Source: JAHCIE01 sp034431435 (GTDB lineage Bacteria; Chloroflexota; Anaerolineae; Epilineales; JAHCIE01). Taken from it: a stretch of DNA of 17,882 nucleotides. The notes beneath the pieces are model-generated. The model saw only the letters and a list, made by a program, of their open reading frames with translations. It was not told the DNA's origin and did not search any database. The position numbers were made by a program, and so were the translations under genes. Below, one piece after another: positions 6,825 to 14,943 of the stretch. Where the stretch lies: contig DAOUDG010000052.1 of NCBI GenBank assembly GCA_034431435.1, positions 1-17,882 of the forward strand, read 5' to 3'. Position 1 is the first letter of the stretch. Every line of letters begins with the position of its first letter.

Positions 6825-6839
6825 CCCGTGACTCACGGG
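6825..6839. promoter_or_regulatory. Operator-like palindrome CCCGTGA-C-TCACGGG
   Basis: A perfect 7-bp inverted repeat with a single central base lies 17 nt before the start codon of the small gene that begins the add operon. Compact symmetric sites of this kind are typical repressor targets, and this one would block a promoter or the first transcribed bases. The regulator is unknown. Confidence 0.35.
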
Positions 6840-6855
6840 TGACGACAGTCTACAT

Positions 6856-6872
6856 GCGCTGAACACCAGCGC
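6856..6872. repeat. Small 6-bp stem-loop between esterase-like gene and add operon
   Basis: GCGCTG and CAGCGC (6856-6861, 6867-6872) pair perfectly around a 5-nt loop, about 95 nt past the stop of the esterase-like gene. It is too short and lacks a T-run to be called a terminator with confidence. Nothing else is seen in 6873-6966. Confidence 0.3.
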
Positions 6873-6966
6873 CTGCATCATCGTTGGAGCGTGGCTCGCC
6901 ATGGCCGGAGTCTCTTTCTCCTGGCAGAATCACCGAGGGGCAGTATAGGTCGGCGGCGGAGGGTAG

Positions 6967-7806
6967 TCAACCGATGCGCGCAGCGATGAAGTCCACGACA
7001 GCGTCGATGACCGCCTCGCGCTCGCTCCCCTCCAGCAACCGGTGTCCCGACCTCTCAAACCACAGCTGGCGCTTGTCCGCGCTGCCCAGTAGCCCGAACA
7101 GCAGGTTGGCGTCCGTGGCGCTCGTCACGGGGTCGTGGCGGCCGTGCAGCACGAGGGTGGGCGACGTCACGTAGGGCACGCGCCGCCGCGCGTAGGGCAG
7201 CGTCTGGCCCAGCTCAGCGATGGCGCCGACGGGAATACGAACCTGCTTCTTGATGGCGGCGCGCGTCGCCGGGTCTGCAAGCTCGGCGTCAGGCAGAAAC
7301 GTGCGGACCTGCGCTTGAGTCCTGGCGTCGTCGAGATTGGCGACGCCGAAGGGGTAGAACCAGGGTATCAGGGGCTGCGCGACGCTCGCCACGATACGAA
7401 TCCAGGCGGGGATGGTCAGGGGCGCGGCCAGCGTCACCAGGCCCGCCACGGGGCGGCTGTGCGCCAGGAGCGTGCCCAGCGTGCCGCCCAGGCCCTGGCC
7501 GACCACAAACACGGTGGGCGCGCGATGATACAGGGTATCGAAGGCGCGCTCCACGCCGCGCAGCCATGCCTGCCAGGGCAGATGCTTGAGGCCATCGGGG
7601 AAATGGCCGTCGTGCCCGGCCAGAGGCGGACCATACACCGTGTAGCCCGCCGCGTGCAGCGCGTCGCCCAGGGGGCGCATCTCGGCGGCGCGGCCGGTGA
7701 AGCCGTGCAGTAGCAGCACGCCCACCGACCCGCCATCGAGCCAGAACAGCGCGCGATTCTGGCTCAGGAGGGGGTTGAGGTTGACTCGACGGGGCCTGGT
7801 GTCCAT
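6967..7806 (-). CDS. Est30-like alpha/beta hydrolase lacking the nucleophile Ser
   Basis: The 279-residue protein resembles thermophilic monoacylglycerol lipase/carboxylesterase Est30-type enzymes. VLLLHGFTGRAAEMRPLG (30-47) is the oxyanion region and GHDGH (64-68) follows as in that family. HGRHDPVTS (221-229) supplies the acid Asp225, and ERSGH (251-255) the catalytic His255. The nucleophile elbow, normally G-x-S-x-G, reads VVGQGLGG (101-108), so the Ser position is Gly105. By known chemistry of the fold it should not act as a serine esterase; it may be a binding protein, use another residue, or be decaying. I chose the ATG at 7804-7806, with AAGGA 6 nt upstream. Its start lies 43 nt inside the preceding hydrolase gene, so the two are translated from one message. 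Confidence 0.88.
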   Translation of the reverse strand: MDTRPRRVNLNPLLSQNRALFWLDGGSVGVLLLHGFTGRAAEMRPLGDALHAAGYTVYGPPLAGHDGHFPDGLKHLPWQAWLRGVERAFDTLYHRAPTVFVVGQGLGGTLGTLLAHSRPVAGLVTLAAPLTIPAWIRIVASVAQPLIPWFYPFGVANLDDARTQAQVRTFLPDAELADPATRAAIKKQVRIPVGAIAELGQTLPYARRRVPYVTSPTLVLHGRHDPVTSATDANLLFGLLGSADKRQLWFERSGHRLLEGSEREAVIDAVVDFIAARIG

Positions 7807-8699
7807 CCCTCGTCCTTCACAGGCGCATGCACGGCGAGAAAGCTCAGCACGCGCTGCCACCACTCCTCAGGCCGTCGCGCGTCGGTCTCGCGGTGGCCTG
7901 CCTCCGGCAACACCCACAGCGACTTGGGGGGGCCGGCCGCCTGATACAGGGCGCGAATCTCGGCCATCGAAACGTAAGCATCGCGGCCGCCATGGATGAG
8001 GAACAGCGCGCGGGGCGTCACGCGCGGGGCGTGGGTGAGCGGCGCTGCGCCCCGCAGGTCGATGCCAATGCGCCAGGCGGCCATTCGCAACATGCCCCAG
8101 GCCAGCGGCGTGGTCAGCATGCCCAGGCGCAGGCGCTCGCGCAGGCCGCCGGCCACGATGGATAGGGGGCGGGCGAACGCGCCGTCGGCCACGATCGCCA
8201 CGATGGCCGGATGATCGGGGGCTGCGTTGATGGCGGCCCCCGCGCCCATGCTAAAACCCAACAGCGCGACGCGCTGCACGCCCCGCGCCATCAGCCAGTC
8301 TACCGCGCCCAGCACGTCGAAGCGTTCCAGGTCGCCCAGCGTCACCCAATCGCCGCCGCTGCGCCCGTGGGCGCGGAAGTCGATGAGCAGCGCCCCGTAA
8401 CCTGCCGCGCGAAGCGGCGCCGCGTAAGGGATGTCTGCGTCGAGGCTGCCGTTGTAGCCGGGGCAGATGACCACGGCTGTCTGCCCCGCCGCGCCGTCGG
8501 GTGGCGGAATCCACACCCCACCCAGGGCGACGCCGTCCCGCGCCGCCAGACGGATGTCCTCGAAAGGCAGGCCAAAGTCGGCGGGGGTCGCGGCCGGGTC
8601 CGGTGGGCGACGCCGCGTCAGCCGCTCCGCGCCGACCCAGGCGACCAGCCCATAGGCCAGGGCCACCACCGCCAGGGCGCTAAGGGCGATAGCCAGCAT
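7764..8699 (-). CDS. Membrane-anchored alpha/beta hydrolase
   Basis: The protein has 311 residues. Residues 1-23 form a hydrophobic signal-anchor followed by an Arg cluster, suggesting a membrane-tethered hydrolase. The hydrolase domain covers about 50-290: VVICPGYNG (76-84) at the oxyanion region, the nucleophile elbow LLGFSMGAG (Ser150), Asp240 in HGGRDAYVS, and His269 in PEAGHRE, giving an intact triad. It is closest in style to prolyl-oligopeptidase-like or YqkD-type hydrolases; the substrate is unknown. The ATG at 8697-8699 is 10 nt after the PrsW-like stop; no strong ribosome-binding site is seen, so reinitiation is likely, and a TTG at 8715-8717 is a possible earlier start. It overlaps the next hydrolase gene by 43 nt. 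Confidence 0.88.
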   Translation of the reverse strand: MLAIALSALAVVALAYGLVAWVGAERLTRRRPPDPAATPADFGLPFEDIRLAARDGVALGGVWIPPPDGAAGQTAVVICPGYNGSLDADIPYAAPLRAAGYGALLIDFRAHGRSGGDWVTLGDLERFDVLGAVDWLMARGVQRVALLGFSMGAGAAINAAPDHPAIVAIVADGAFARPLSIVAGGLRERLRLGMLTTPLAWGMLRMAAWRIGIDLRGAAPLTHAPRVTPRALFLIHGGRDAYVSMAEIRALYQAAGPPKSLWVLPEAGHRETDARRPEEWWQRVLSFLAVHAPVKDEGWTPGPVESTSTPS

Positions 8700-8709
8700 G
8701 GCCGTCGCG

Positions 8710-9852
8710 TCAGCCAATCTCCGCCCCGCGGCTACGGCTGGTGACGCGGATGAGAACGCCGGCCAGCACGGCCAGTAGCGCCAGCGCGCCGAGGACGCCC
8801 ACCAGATCACCGAATACCACGTCCAGCGCCGGCTCGGTGGTCGTCACCGTGCCCATCGGCACGTCGGCGATCAGCGTGCGCGCCAGGCCCGTCAGATTCC
8901 AGAAGCCGTGGGCGAACACGGCGGCCAGATACGCGCCCACGAGTTGCCAGAGGTTGCGGCGCTCCCTGGCCCGCCACCACCCCAGGCCTACCATCCCTGT
9001 CGCCACGCCCTGCACCACGGCCGTGCCTGCCCAGCCGATCATGACCGGCCACCACGCACCCGCCACGGCCAGCGGCGCGCCGAGCAGCAGTCCCTCGGTC
9101 AGGGCGAAACCCAGCCCCGCCGCCAGTCCCCACACGATGCCCCGCTCGCGGGTCGGCTGCCAGCCCGACCACAGGGGCAGGGTCATAGCCTTGGTAGCTT
9201 CCTCGACCAGTGGCGCGATGATGACCCGCGCCAGGAACGTGGCCGCCAGGAGCAGGGGGGCCGCCCGCAGGTCGCCCAACGCGCCGAGATCGCCGCGCAG
9301 CAGCGCCGCCAGCCAGTCGCCCAGGCTAACACTCTGGCCCACCAGCGCCAGGGTCAACGCGCCCAGCGTCAGGAGCAGGCCCAACTGCACCAGGACGCTG
9401 ACCAACACAGCGATGGTGCCGCCAAAGACAAGCTGGCCCATCACGGGGCCAGCCGGCGGCCAGCTGCGCCGCATGGCGAAAGCGAGAATACCCAGCACAG
9501 GCAGACCGATGCCCAGGACAGCCAGCATCGAGAGGAGCCACAGCGCGAAGACGCTCGTCTCGGCCGTGCCCCGCACGGCGGCCCCCAACGCCAGCACGAT
9601 GACCCAGGCGAGGAGGGTGACCCAGGCCGGCGGCCACCAGCCCGCACCGTCGCCGCGATGCACGGCGCGAACGATGAGGATGCCACCGTACAGGACGGCC
9701 AGGGCGGCCACACCTGCCAGGAGAGTCGCACCAGCGAGCCGATCGGCGCGATTGAGGAACGGCCAGATGAGCCACACGGCCCCCAGGACGACGCCGAGGG
9801 CGGCCAGCGCGCCGCCAGCGAGGGCGGTCAGGATGCGAGCGAGGTCGCGCAC
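8710..9852 (-). CDS. PrsW-like (CPBP-related) intramembrane metalloprotease
   Basis: This 380-residue protein has about nine to ten predicted membrane segments. It carries motifs of the PrsW family: APLVEEATKAM (213-223, Glu217/Glu218 and Lys221), GLGFALTEGLLL (246-257, Glu253) and FAHGFWN (313-319, His315). The motif that usually holds another His reads VVQGVATGMVGLG (279-291), with Gln281 in the His place. PrsW proteases cut membrane anti-sigma factors or other membrane proteins; the target here is unknown, since no anti-sigma factor is nearby. The start is a GTG at 9850-9852 with AGGAG 9 nt upstream. It lies 19 nt after a solute-binding lipoprotein and 10 nt before a membrane hydrolase, so co-transcription is likely. 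Confidence 0.85.
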   Translation of the reverse strand: MRDLARILTALAGGALAALGVVLGAVWLIWPFLNRADRLAGATLLAGVAALAVLYGGILIVRAVHRGDGAGWWPPAWVTLLAWVIVLALGAAVRGTAETSVFALWLLSMLAVLGIGLPVLGILAFAMRRSWPPAGPVMGQLVFGGTIAVLVSVLVQLGLLLTLGALTLALVGQSVSLGDWLAALLRGDLGALGDLRAAPLLLAATFLARVIIAPLVEEATKAMTLPLWSGWQPTRERGIVWGLAAGLGFALTEGLLLGAPLAVAGAWWPVMIGWAGTAVVQGVATGMVGLGWWRARERRNLWQLVGAYLAAVFAHGFWNLTGLARTLIADVPMGTVTTTEPALDVVFGDLVGVLGALALLAVLAGVLIRVTSRSRGAEIG

Positions 9853-9871
9853 GGTAGTTGGCTCCTATGAA

Positions 9872-11680
9872 TCACTTTTCCCACTCGCCAACGTTGTCCG
9901 TGACGGCGGCCGTGGCGTTGGGCCTGAGGCCCCTGAGGGTGGGCGTCGCGCTGTAGACCTCCAACCGCTGGAACAGCGGCAGGCTGACTACGTCCCTGGT
10001 AAACTCCTTCTGGAGGGCCAGGTAGGCCGCCTTGCGCTCGTCGAGCCTCAGCCCGGTCGTAGCGTCGGTGAGGGCCTTGGTGGCGGCGTCGCTGCACCAG
10101 CCCATGTAGTTCTGGCCGGTCCACTTGTTGTCCGGCGTCGGTATCTGGCTGCAAGCGTACAGAGCCTGGCTGCCTGGGTCGGCCTGGGCGACCCAGGCGA
10201 ACAACCCCATGTCGTAGTCACCCACGGCGATGCCGCTGTCCGCGCCGAACAGAACGGTGGTCGGCAGCAGCTCCACCTGGACATCGACCCCGCATTTCGC
10301 CAGCTGAGTTCTGATGAGTTGGGTGGCCCGCTCGCGCAGGACATTGCCCGCCGTCGAGCGCAGGCTGAGCCGGGCGGGCACACCATTCCGGGCGCGGATG
10401 CCGTCTGCGCCCCTGGTCCAGCCGGCCTCGTCCAAAAGCTTGTTGGCCGCGTTCACGTCGAACTTGTAGACGCTCAATTCCGCGTCGGGGGCAGCCAACA
10501 CCTTGTGGGCGGCCGGTATGAAGCTGCTCATTATCGTGGACTTGCCCCCGTACAGGGCATCTACCAACGCCTGGCGGTCGATGCACTGGGCCAGCGCCTG
10601 GCGCACCTTCACCTCGCCCAGGACGGGGTGGGGCGTCTTGCGCTCCGTGGCGTCCCTGTTGGTGCGGGCGAACAGGTTGAAGTCGAGATGCTCCCAGGTG
10701 GCCGAGGGTAGCGGGTAGACCTTGATGAGGCCCTGCTTCTCGAAGTTCTCGTACAGCGCGGACTGGGTGGCCGGCAGCGCGTCCGAGGTGGCGACGTCTA
10801 TCTCACCCGACGCCAGCAGGGCCAGCGCCTGGTTGGTGTCCGTCGCGATACGGAAGGTCAGGTTCTTGATCCTGGGCAACCCGCTACGCACGTAGTGGGG
10901 GTTGGCCTCGAGGCTGATGCGGTCGCCTGGCCGCCAGTCCTGGATGCAATACGCGCCATAGCCCAGGGGCTTGCGCGCCAGGTCGGGGTCCTTCTGCAGC
11001 GCCTCCGCCGTCTTGCCCTTGAAGCGATGCGCGGGGATGGGGATATTGCCGCCTGGGGTCAGCGTGGCGTAGTACAGCGGGTAACGCTCGCCCGGCTTGT
11101 AGGTGACCGTCAGCGTCAGCGGGTCGGTCGCCTCGACCCTATCGATTCTATCAACGATGCTGCGATTCGAGAGGCCCGACTTCGGGTCGGCAGCGAGGTT
11201 GAAGGCGAAGGCGAAGTCGCTCGCCTTCAACGGCTCGCCATCGCACCATTTGACGCCCGGCTTGAGCTTGAACGTCACCGACAGCACGTCGTCCTTGGGG
11301 TCGGGCGTGCCCCTGTCGTCGAGCCTTGCGCCGCCGTTCTCCAGCGTGGGTATCGATTCGACCAGGTTGGGCTGGAAGTCGTAGTCCCACGTGGTGAGGT
11401 ACGGCTCCCAGATGGCCGCTTGAACCGCGTGGGCGGCTGCCGTGGTCGCCAGGAACGGGTGCAGGGTGTCCGGCTCCTGGCCCAGGCCGATGCTGATGGT
11501 GTCAGCGCCCTTCTTGGGGGCAGGGGTCGCCGTCACCACCACCTGCTGCGTCTCGACCCGCGTCTCAGTCTTGGTGATGACTGTCACGGCGGGCGGGGGC
11601 GATGGGTTCGCGGCGGGCTGACAGCCCGCCGCCACGAGCAGGACACCCACTAGAATACCAACAGGGAACAGGTTCTTCAT
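9872..11680 (-). CDS. Peptide ABC transporter substrate-binding lipoprotein (family 5), 602 aa
   Basis: The N-terminus MKNLFPVGILVGVLLVAAGC is a lipoprotein signal with Cys20 in the lipobox LVAAGC. A short Pro/Thr spacer follows to about residue 60. The rest is an extracellular family-5 solute-binding fold (OppA/DppA type), from DTISIGLGQEPDTLHPF to the C-terminus, with VTFKLKPGVKWCDGEP as the conserved early block and an EVKVRQALAQCIDRQALVD block in the middle. It should bring oligopeptides or similar ligands to permeases such as OppB/OppC upstream. Six Cys besides the lipid Cys are present. The aromatic/acid motif found in the other two binding proteins of the window (WCxDYPD) is here FAWVAQADPGS, so the ligand is probably different. 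AGGAG lies 13 nt before the ATG, which is rather far. Confidence 0.92.
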   Translation of the reverse strand: MKNLFPVGILVGVLLVAAGCQPAANPSPPPAVTVITKTETRVETQQVVVTATPAPKKGADTISIGLGQEPDTLHPFLATTAAAHAVQAAIWEPYLTTWDYDFQPNLVESIPTLENGGARLDDRGTPDPKDDVLSVTFKLKPGVKWCDGEPLKASDFAFAFNLAADPKSGLSNRSIVDRIDRVEATDPLTLTVTYKPGERYPLYYATLTPGGNIPIPAHRFKGKTAEALQKDPDLARKPLGYGAYCIQDWRPGDRISLEANPHYVRSGLPRIKNLTFRIATDTNQALALLASGEIDVATSDALPATQSALYENFEKQGLIKVYPLPSATWEHLDFNLFARTNRDATERKTPHPVLGEVKVRQALAQCIDRQALVDALYGGKSTIMSSFIPAAHKVLAAPDAELSVYKFDVNAANKLLDEAGWTRGADGIRARNGVPARLSLRSTAGNVLRERATQLIRTQLAKCGVDVQVELLPTTVLFGADSGIAVGDYDMGLFAWVAQADPGSQALYACSQIPTPDNKWTGQNYMGWCSDAATKALTDATTGLRLDERKAAYLALQKEFTRDVVSLPLFQRLEVYSATPTLRGLRPNATAAVTDNVGEWEK

Positions 11681-11756
11681 GACGCGCCCGCATCTCCTGG
11701 GGCTGATGGTTGATCATGGTGGAGGCGCGGCGCGCTGGACGCCGAATCCGCGTTGG

Positions 11757-13709
11757 CTACTTGCCGAGCGCCTTGCGCTTGGCGTCCCAGTCCAGCCTCC
11801 ACTCGTCGAAGCTCTGGGCGGGCGACACGGGAAACTGGCGCGTCAGCCAGGGTTGGCTGGCCACCAGGTCGGCGCTGCTGAACAGGGGCGCGATGAGCGG
11901 GTTGTCGCTCAGCAGGATGCGCTCGGCGTCGCGGTAGAGGGCAGCGCGCTGGGTCGGGTCCCCCTCCGCGGCCGCCTGCGCCGTCAGTTGATCGAAGCGG
12001 CCGGGGCGGCTGCGGTTCAGGCTACCCGACGCCGCCACGTTGAACGCGCCGTACAGCCAGTCGTGCTGGTCGGGGAAGTCCTGGCACCAGGCCATGCGCC
12101 AGGCGTGGGGCATCTGGTCCACCGGCGTGCGGCGGTTGATGCGCTCCAGGTAGGCAGGCCATTCCAGGCTTTCGAGCCGCACCTGGATACCCAGCGTTGT
12201 CTGCCACATGTCGCGCACAGCCTCGGCCGCCGTCTGGTTCGCCTTACAGGTGGGCGAGTCGCACGTGTTGTAGGCATAGGTGAGCGGCGGGAAGCCCTTG
12301 CCGTCCGGGAAGCCCGCCTCGGCCAGGAATTGCCGGGCGGCAGCCGAGTCGTACTTGAGGTCCGCGCTGCCGTCGGTGACCGCGCCGAAGACGCCCGGCG
12401 GGGCGAAGGCGGAGGCCGGCAGGCCCGCCGTCACCACCTTGTCCACCAGCGCCTGCGGGTCGATGGCCGACGCCAGCGCCTTGCGCACCCCGATGCGGTC
12501 GATGGGCAGCTTGTCGGGGGTGAAGCCGACGAAGGTGGTACAGCCGGTAGGGATCGTTTGCAGCCGGCGCCCCTGGCTCGTGGCGGCCTGGGCCGTGGCG
12601 CGCTCGCTGTCCGGTACGATCACCGAGTCGAGGTTGCCATTGCTGAACAGGGTGTACGCCTGCACGGCGTCGGCGACGATGGGGAAGCGCAGCCGCTCGA
12701 TGGCGACCTTGTCGCGATCGGGATACAGAGGATTGCGGGTCAGCGTGATCTGCTTGCCTGGCGTCCACTCCGTCAGGACGTAGGGGCCAGCCGTGACGAG
12801 GTTCTCCGCCTTCGCCCACGTGTCGGCGTTGGCGCGCACCGCCCACTCCGGCAGCGGGGCCAGCATGGGCAGCGTCAGGAGCGACGGCAGATAGGCGGCG
12901 GGTCTCGTGGTCCGAATCTCCACCGTCGTCGGGTCCAGCGCGCGCACGCCCACACTCTCCGGCGACAGGCCGGGCCGGGTGTTGAAATCCTGCGCGCCCA
13001 CGATGTCGTACAGCAGCCACGCCGCATCCGCGCCTTGCTTGGGGTCTAGCGCGCGGCGCAGGGCAAACACCACGTCCGACGCCTGCACCTTGCGTGCCTT
13101 GCCCTGCTCGTCGAGAACCGCCTCGACCTGCTTCGTCGTCGGGTTGACGCGCACCCAGGGCACGTCGTCGCGTAGCTTGATGGTCGTGGTCAGGCCGTCG
13201 GTCTGCCACTCCCGCGCCAGCCAGGGCCGCGCCTGGCCGCTGGCGGCATCGGTGCGCGCCAGGCGCGGGAAGAGCATACCGGCCACGTCCTGGGCCGCGA
13301 TGTCGCCCGGCTCGGCCAGCGTCGGGTCGAGGGTCGCCGGGTCGCGTGGCAGGCCATAGTCCAGGGTGACGATACGAGCCTCGGCGGTGGCCGTGGCGTT
13401 CGGGGTGGCCGTGGGCGTGGGCGGAACGGGCGTCGGCGACGGTGCGACCGTCGCTGTGGGCGGCGCGCCCAGGCGGGGCAGGCTCAGGCCCGGCGCCGAC
13501 GTGGCGGGGGCGGGCGGCGTGCCCGGCGTGATATTGAGGACCACCGCCGCGCCGCCGGCGGGGGGCGCGCTGGTCGCCGCGCCGCCCGCCGGGTTGCCCC
13601 CCTGCTGCTGGCAGCCGGCCAGCGCGACGAGGACGACCATCAATACCGCCACCACCCGCAGGGGCAGGCCCCCGTGCCTGCCCTCTTGGGAGACTCGTCC
13701 GCGTCCCAT
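11757..13709 (-). CDS. Peptide ABC transporter substrate-binding lipoprotein (family 5), 650 aa
   Basis: With the ATG at 13707-13709 the protein begins with a basic n-region, a hydrophobic core and the lipobox LAGC (Cys33). Residues about 35-118 form a Gly/Ala/Pro/Thr spacer with a PSPTPVPPTPTATP run. The binding domain follows, opening with RIVTLDYGLPRDPATLDPT, with GPYVLTEWTPGKQITLTRNP in the middle and the WCQDFPDQHDWL block near the C-terminus. Family members capture peptides, nickel or sugars outside the cell for an OppBC-type permease. The frame is open up to 13913, but the signal peptide position argues for the start given here; no clear ribosome-binding site is seen. It follows oppC by 205 nt, with a promoter candidate in that gap. 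Confidence 0.92.
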   Translation of the reverse strand: MGRGRVSQEGRHGGLPLRVVAVLMVVLVALAGCQQQGGNPAGGAATSAPPAGGAAVVLNITPGTPPAPATSAPGLSLPRLGAPPTATVAPSPTPVPPTPTATPNATATAEARIVTLDYGLPRDPATLDPTLAEPGDIAAQDVAGMLFPRLARTDAASGQARPWLAREWQTDGLTTTIKLRDDVPWVRVNPTTKQVEAVLDEQGKARKVQASDVVFALRRALDPKQGADAAWLLYDIVGAQDFNTRPGLSPESVGVRALDPTTVEIRTTRPAAYLPSLLTLPMLAPLPEWAVRANADTWAKAENLVTAGPYVLTEWTPGKQITLTRNPLYPDRDKVAIERLRFPIVADAVQAYTLFSNGNLDSVIVPDSERATAQAATSQGRRLQTIPTGCTTFVGFTPDKLPIDRIGVRKALASAIDPQALVDKVVTAGLPASAFAPPGVFGAVTDGSADLKYDSAAARQFLAEAGFPDGKGFPPLTYAYNTCDSPTCKANQTAAEAVRDMWQTTLGIQVRLESLEWPAYLERINRRTPVDQMPHAWRMAWCQDFPDQHDWLYGAFNVAASGSLNRSRPGRFDQLTAQAAAEGDPTQRAALYRDAERILLSDNPLIAPLFSSADLVASQPWLTRQFPVSPAQSFDEWRLDWDAKRKALGK

Positions 13710-13784
13710 TCTCTGGATCACGCCACAAGGCCGCGCCCGCGCCGAGAACAAGGTTCCGATGGCGTGGAGGCGGCCTGCACAGTC

Positions 13785-13813
13785 AGAATATGCGGTGACG
13801 GTCGGAGCGTCAG
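13785..13813 (-). promoter_or_regulatory. Candidate sigma-70 promoter before the 650-aa binding protein
   Basis: On the minus strand CTGACG (13808-13813, 4 of 6 to TTGACA) is followed, after 17 nt, by TATTCT (13785-13790, 4 of 6 to TATAAT). Transcription would begin near 13778, about 70 nt before the ATG. A second, weaker -10 (GATAAT, 13876-13881) lies further upstream without a good -35. A separate promoter would let the binding proteins be made in excess over the permeases. Confidence 0.4.
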
Positions 13814-13914
13814 GCGAAATGTTGGTCGGAGCGGATTCAGCGAACGGCGGGGCGTGCTCCGTCCCCAGGTCTGGCATTATCCGTCGATACCTTCCAGCCG
13901 AAAGTGGTTCCAAA

Positions 13915-14925
13915 CTACTGCTTCATACGTGGGTCGAGAGCGTCACGCAGGCCGTCACCCAGGAAGGTGAAGGCCAGCAGCACCAGGGCCACCGCGAGGG
14001 CGGGGGCCAGCATCATCCACGGCTGGTTGCTGAGCGCGACATTGCCTTCGAGTAGCATGGACCCCCAGCTGGTGGGGAAGGGGGCGTTGGGGTCGGTGGC
14101 CGGCCGCACGCCGAGGCCCAGGTAACCCAGGGTCGCCTCGGCGAGGATGGCAGTCGGGACCAGGAAGGCCGCCGAGACAATGACGGGCGACAGGGTGTTG
14201 GGCATCAGGTGGCGGAACATGATGCGGCGGTGGGAGGAGCCGATAGAGTGCGCCGCCTCCACGTACTCCTTCTCCTTCAGGCCCAGCACCTGGCCGCGCA
14301 CCAGGCGGGCCAGACCCGCCCAGCCCAGCAGCGCCAGCACGATGAACAAGAGCAGCAATCCACCCCAGATACGACCCAGGGGCGTATCGCGCAGGGCCAC
14401 CGTGGCGATGATGAATAGCAACAGGTCGGGGAAGGCCAGCACGATGTCGATGCCGCGCATGGATAGGTTGTCGATCATGCCGCCCGCGAAGCCGGCCGAT
14501 AACCCCACCGCCATCCCCACGCTCACGATGATAATCATGGGAACCAGGCCCACGGCCAGCGAGACGCGGGTTCCGTAGATGAGGCGGCTCCACACGTCGC
14601 GCCCCAGGTTGTCGGTCCCCAGCGGCCATTCCCAGCTACCGGTGTCTTTGCCATCGGTCTTGATCCACGCCGCCTGGCGGAACGAGTTGCTCGTGTTCTG
14701 CTCCAGGGGATTGTGCGGCGAGATCAGCGGTGCGAAGATGGCCACGAAGGCCAGGAGGGCGATGAACACAATGGACACCATCGCCGCCTTGTTCCGCTTC
14801 AGACGCAGCCAGGCGTCACTCCACAGGCTGCGCGGCGGCTTCGCCAGAATCTTCTGCGCCTCAAGACTCAACTGATGCGAGGGCTGGGCCGCCGTGGTGG
14901 CGGGCGTTGTACCGGTTGCAGCCAT
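13915..14925 (-). CDS. oppC: Peptide ABC transporter permease, OppC/DppC type
   Basis: This 336-residue inner-membrane permease has a cytoplasmic N-terminus with an N-terminal OppC-like segment (residues 32-68, first membrane helix about 49-68), then the characteristic PLGTDNLGRDVWSRLIYGTR (101-120) and five further helices. The cytoplasmic EAA loop, EYVEAAHSIG followed by FRHLMPN (220-243), contacts the ATPase. The C-terminus ends GLRDALDPRMKQ, typical of OppC/DppC. It would form the channel with the OppB-type protein 18 nt upstream. Start ATG 14923-14925 has GGAGG 6 nt before it. The ligand (peptide, nickel or other) cannot be told from the permease, so the symbol denotes subfamily only. 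Confidence 0.95.
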   Translation of the reverse strand: MAATGTTPATTAAQPSHQLSLEAQKILAKPPRSLWSDAWLRLKRNKAAMVSIVFIALLAFVAIFAPLISPHNPLEQNTSNSFRQAAWIKTDGKDTGSWEWPLGTDNLGRDVWSRLIYGTRVSLAVGLVPMIIIVSVGMAVGLSAGFAGGMIDNLSMRGIDIVLAFPDLLLFIIATVALRDTPLGRIWGGLLLLFIVLALLGWAGLARLVRGQVLGLKEKEYVEAAHSIGSSHRRIMFRHLMPNTLSPVIVSAAFLVPTAILAEATLGYLGLGVRPATDPNAPFPTSWGSMLLEGNVALSNQPWMMLAPALAVALVLLAFTFLGDGLRDALDPRMKQ

Positions 14926-14943
14926 CTTGGTCCTCCGCTCCCA

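Noticed and set aside
8741..10711. Long plus-strand open frame (656 codons) across the PrsW-like gene and the 602-aa binding protein
   Set aside because: Its product is Arg/Pro/Ala-rich without domains, and both genes on the other strand are clear family members. It is a by-product of high GC content.
13710..13913. N-terminal extension of the 650-aa binding protein
   Set aside because: It would bury the lipoprotein signal about 100 residues inside the protein, and the region contains a promoter candidate.
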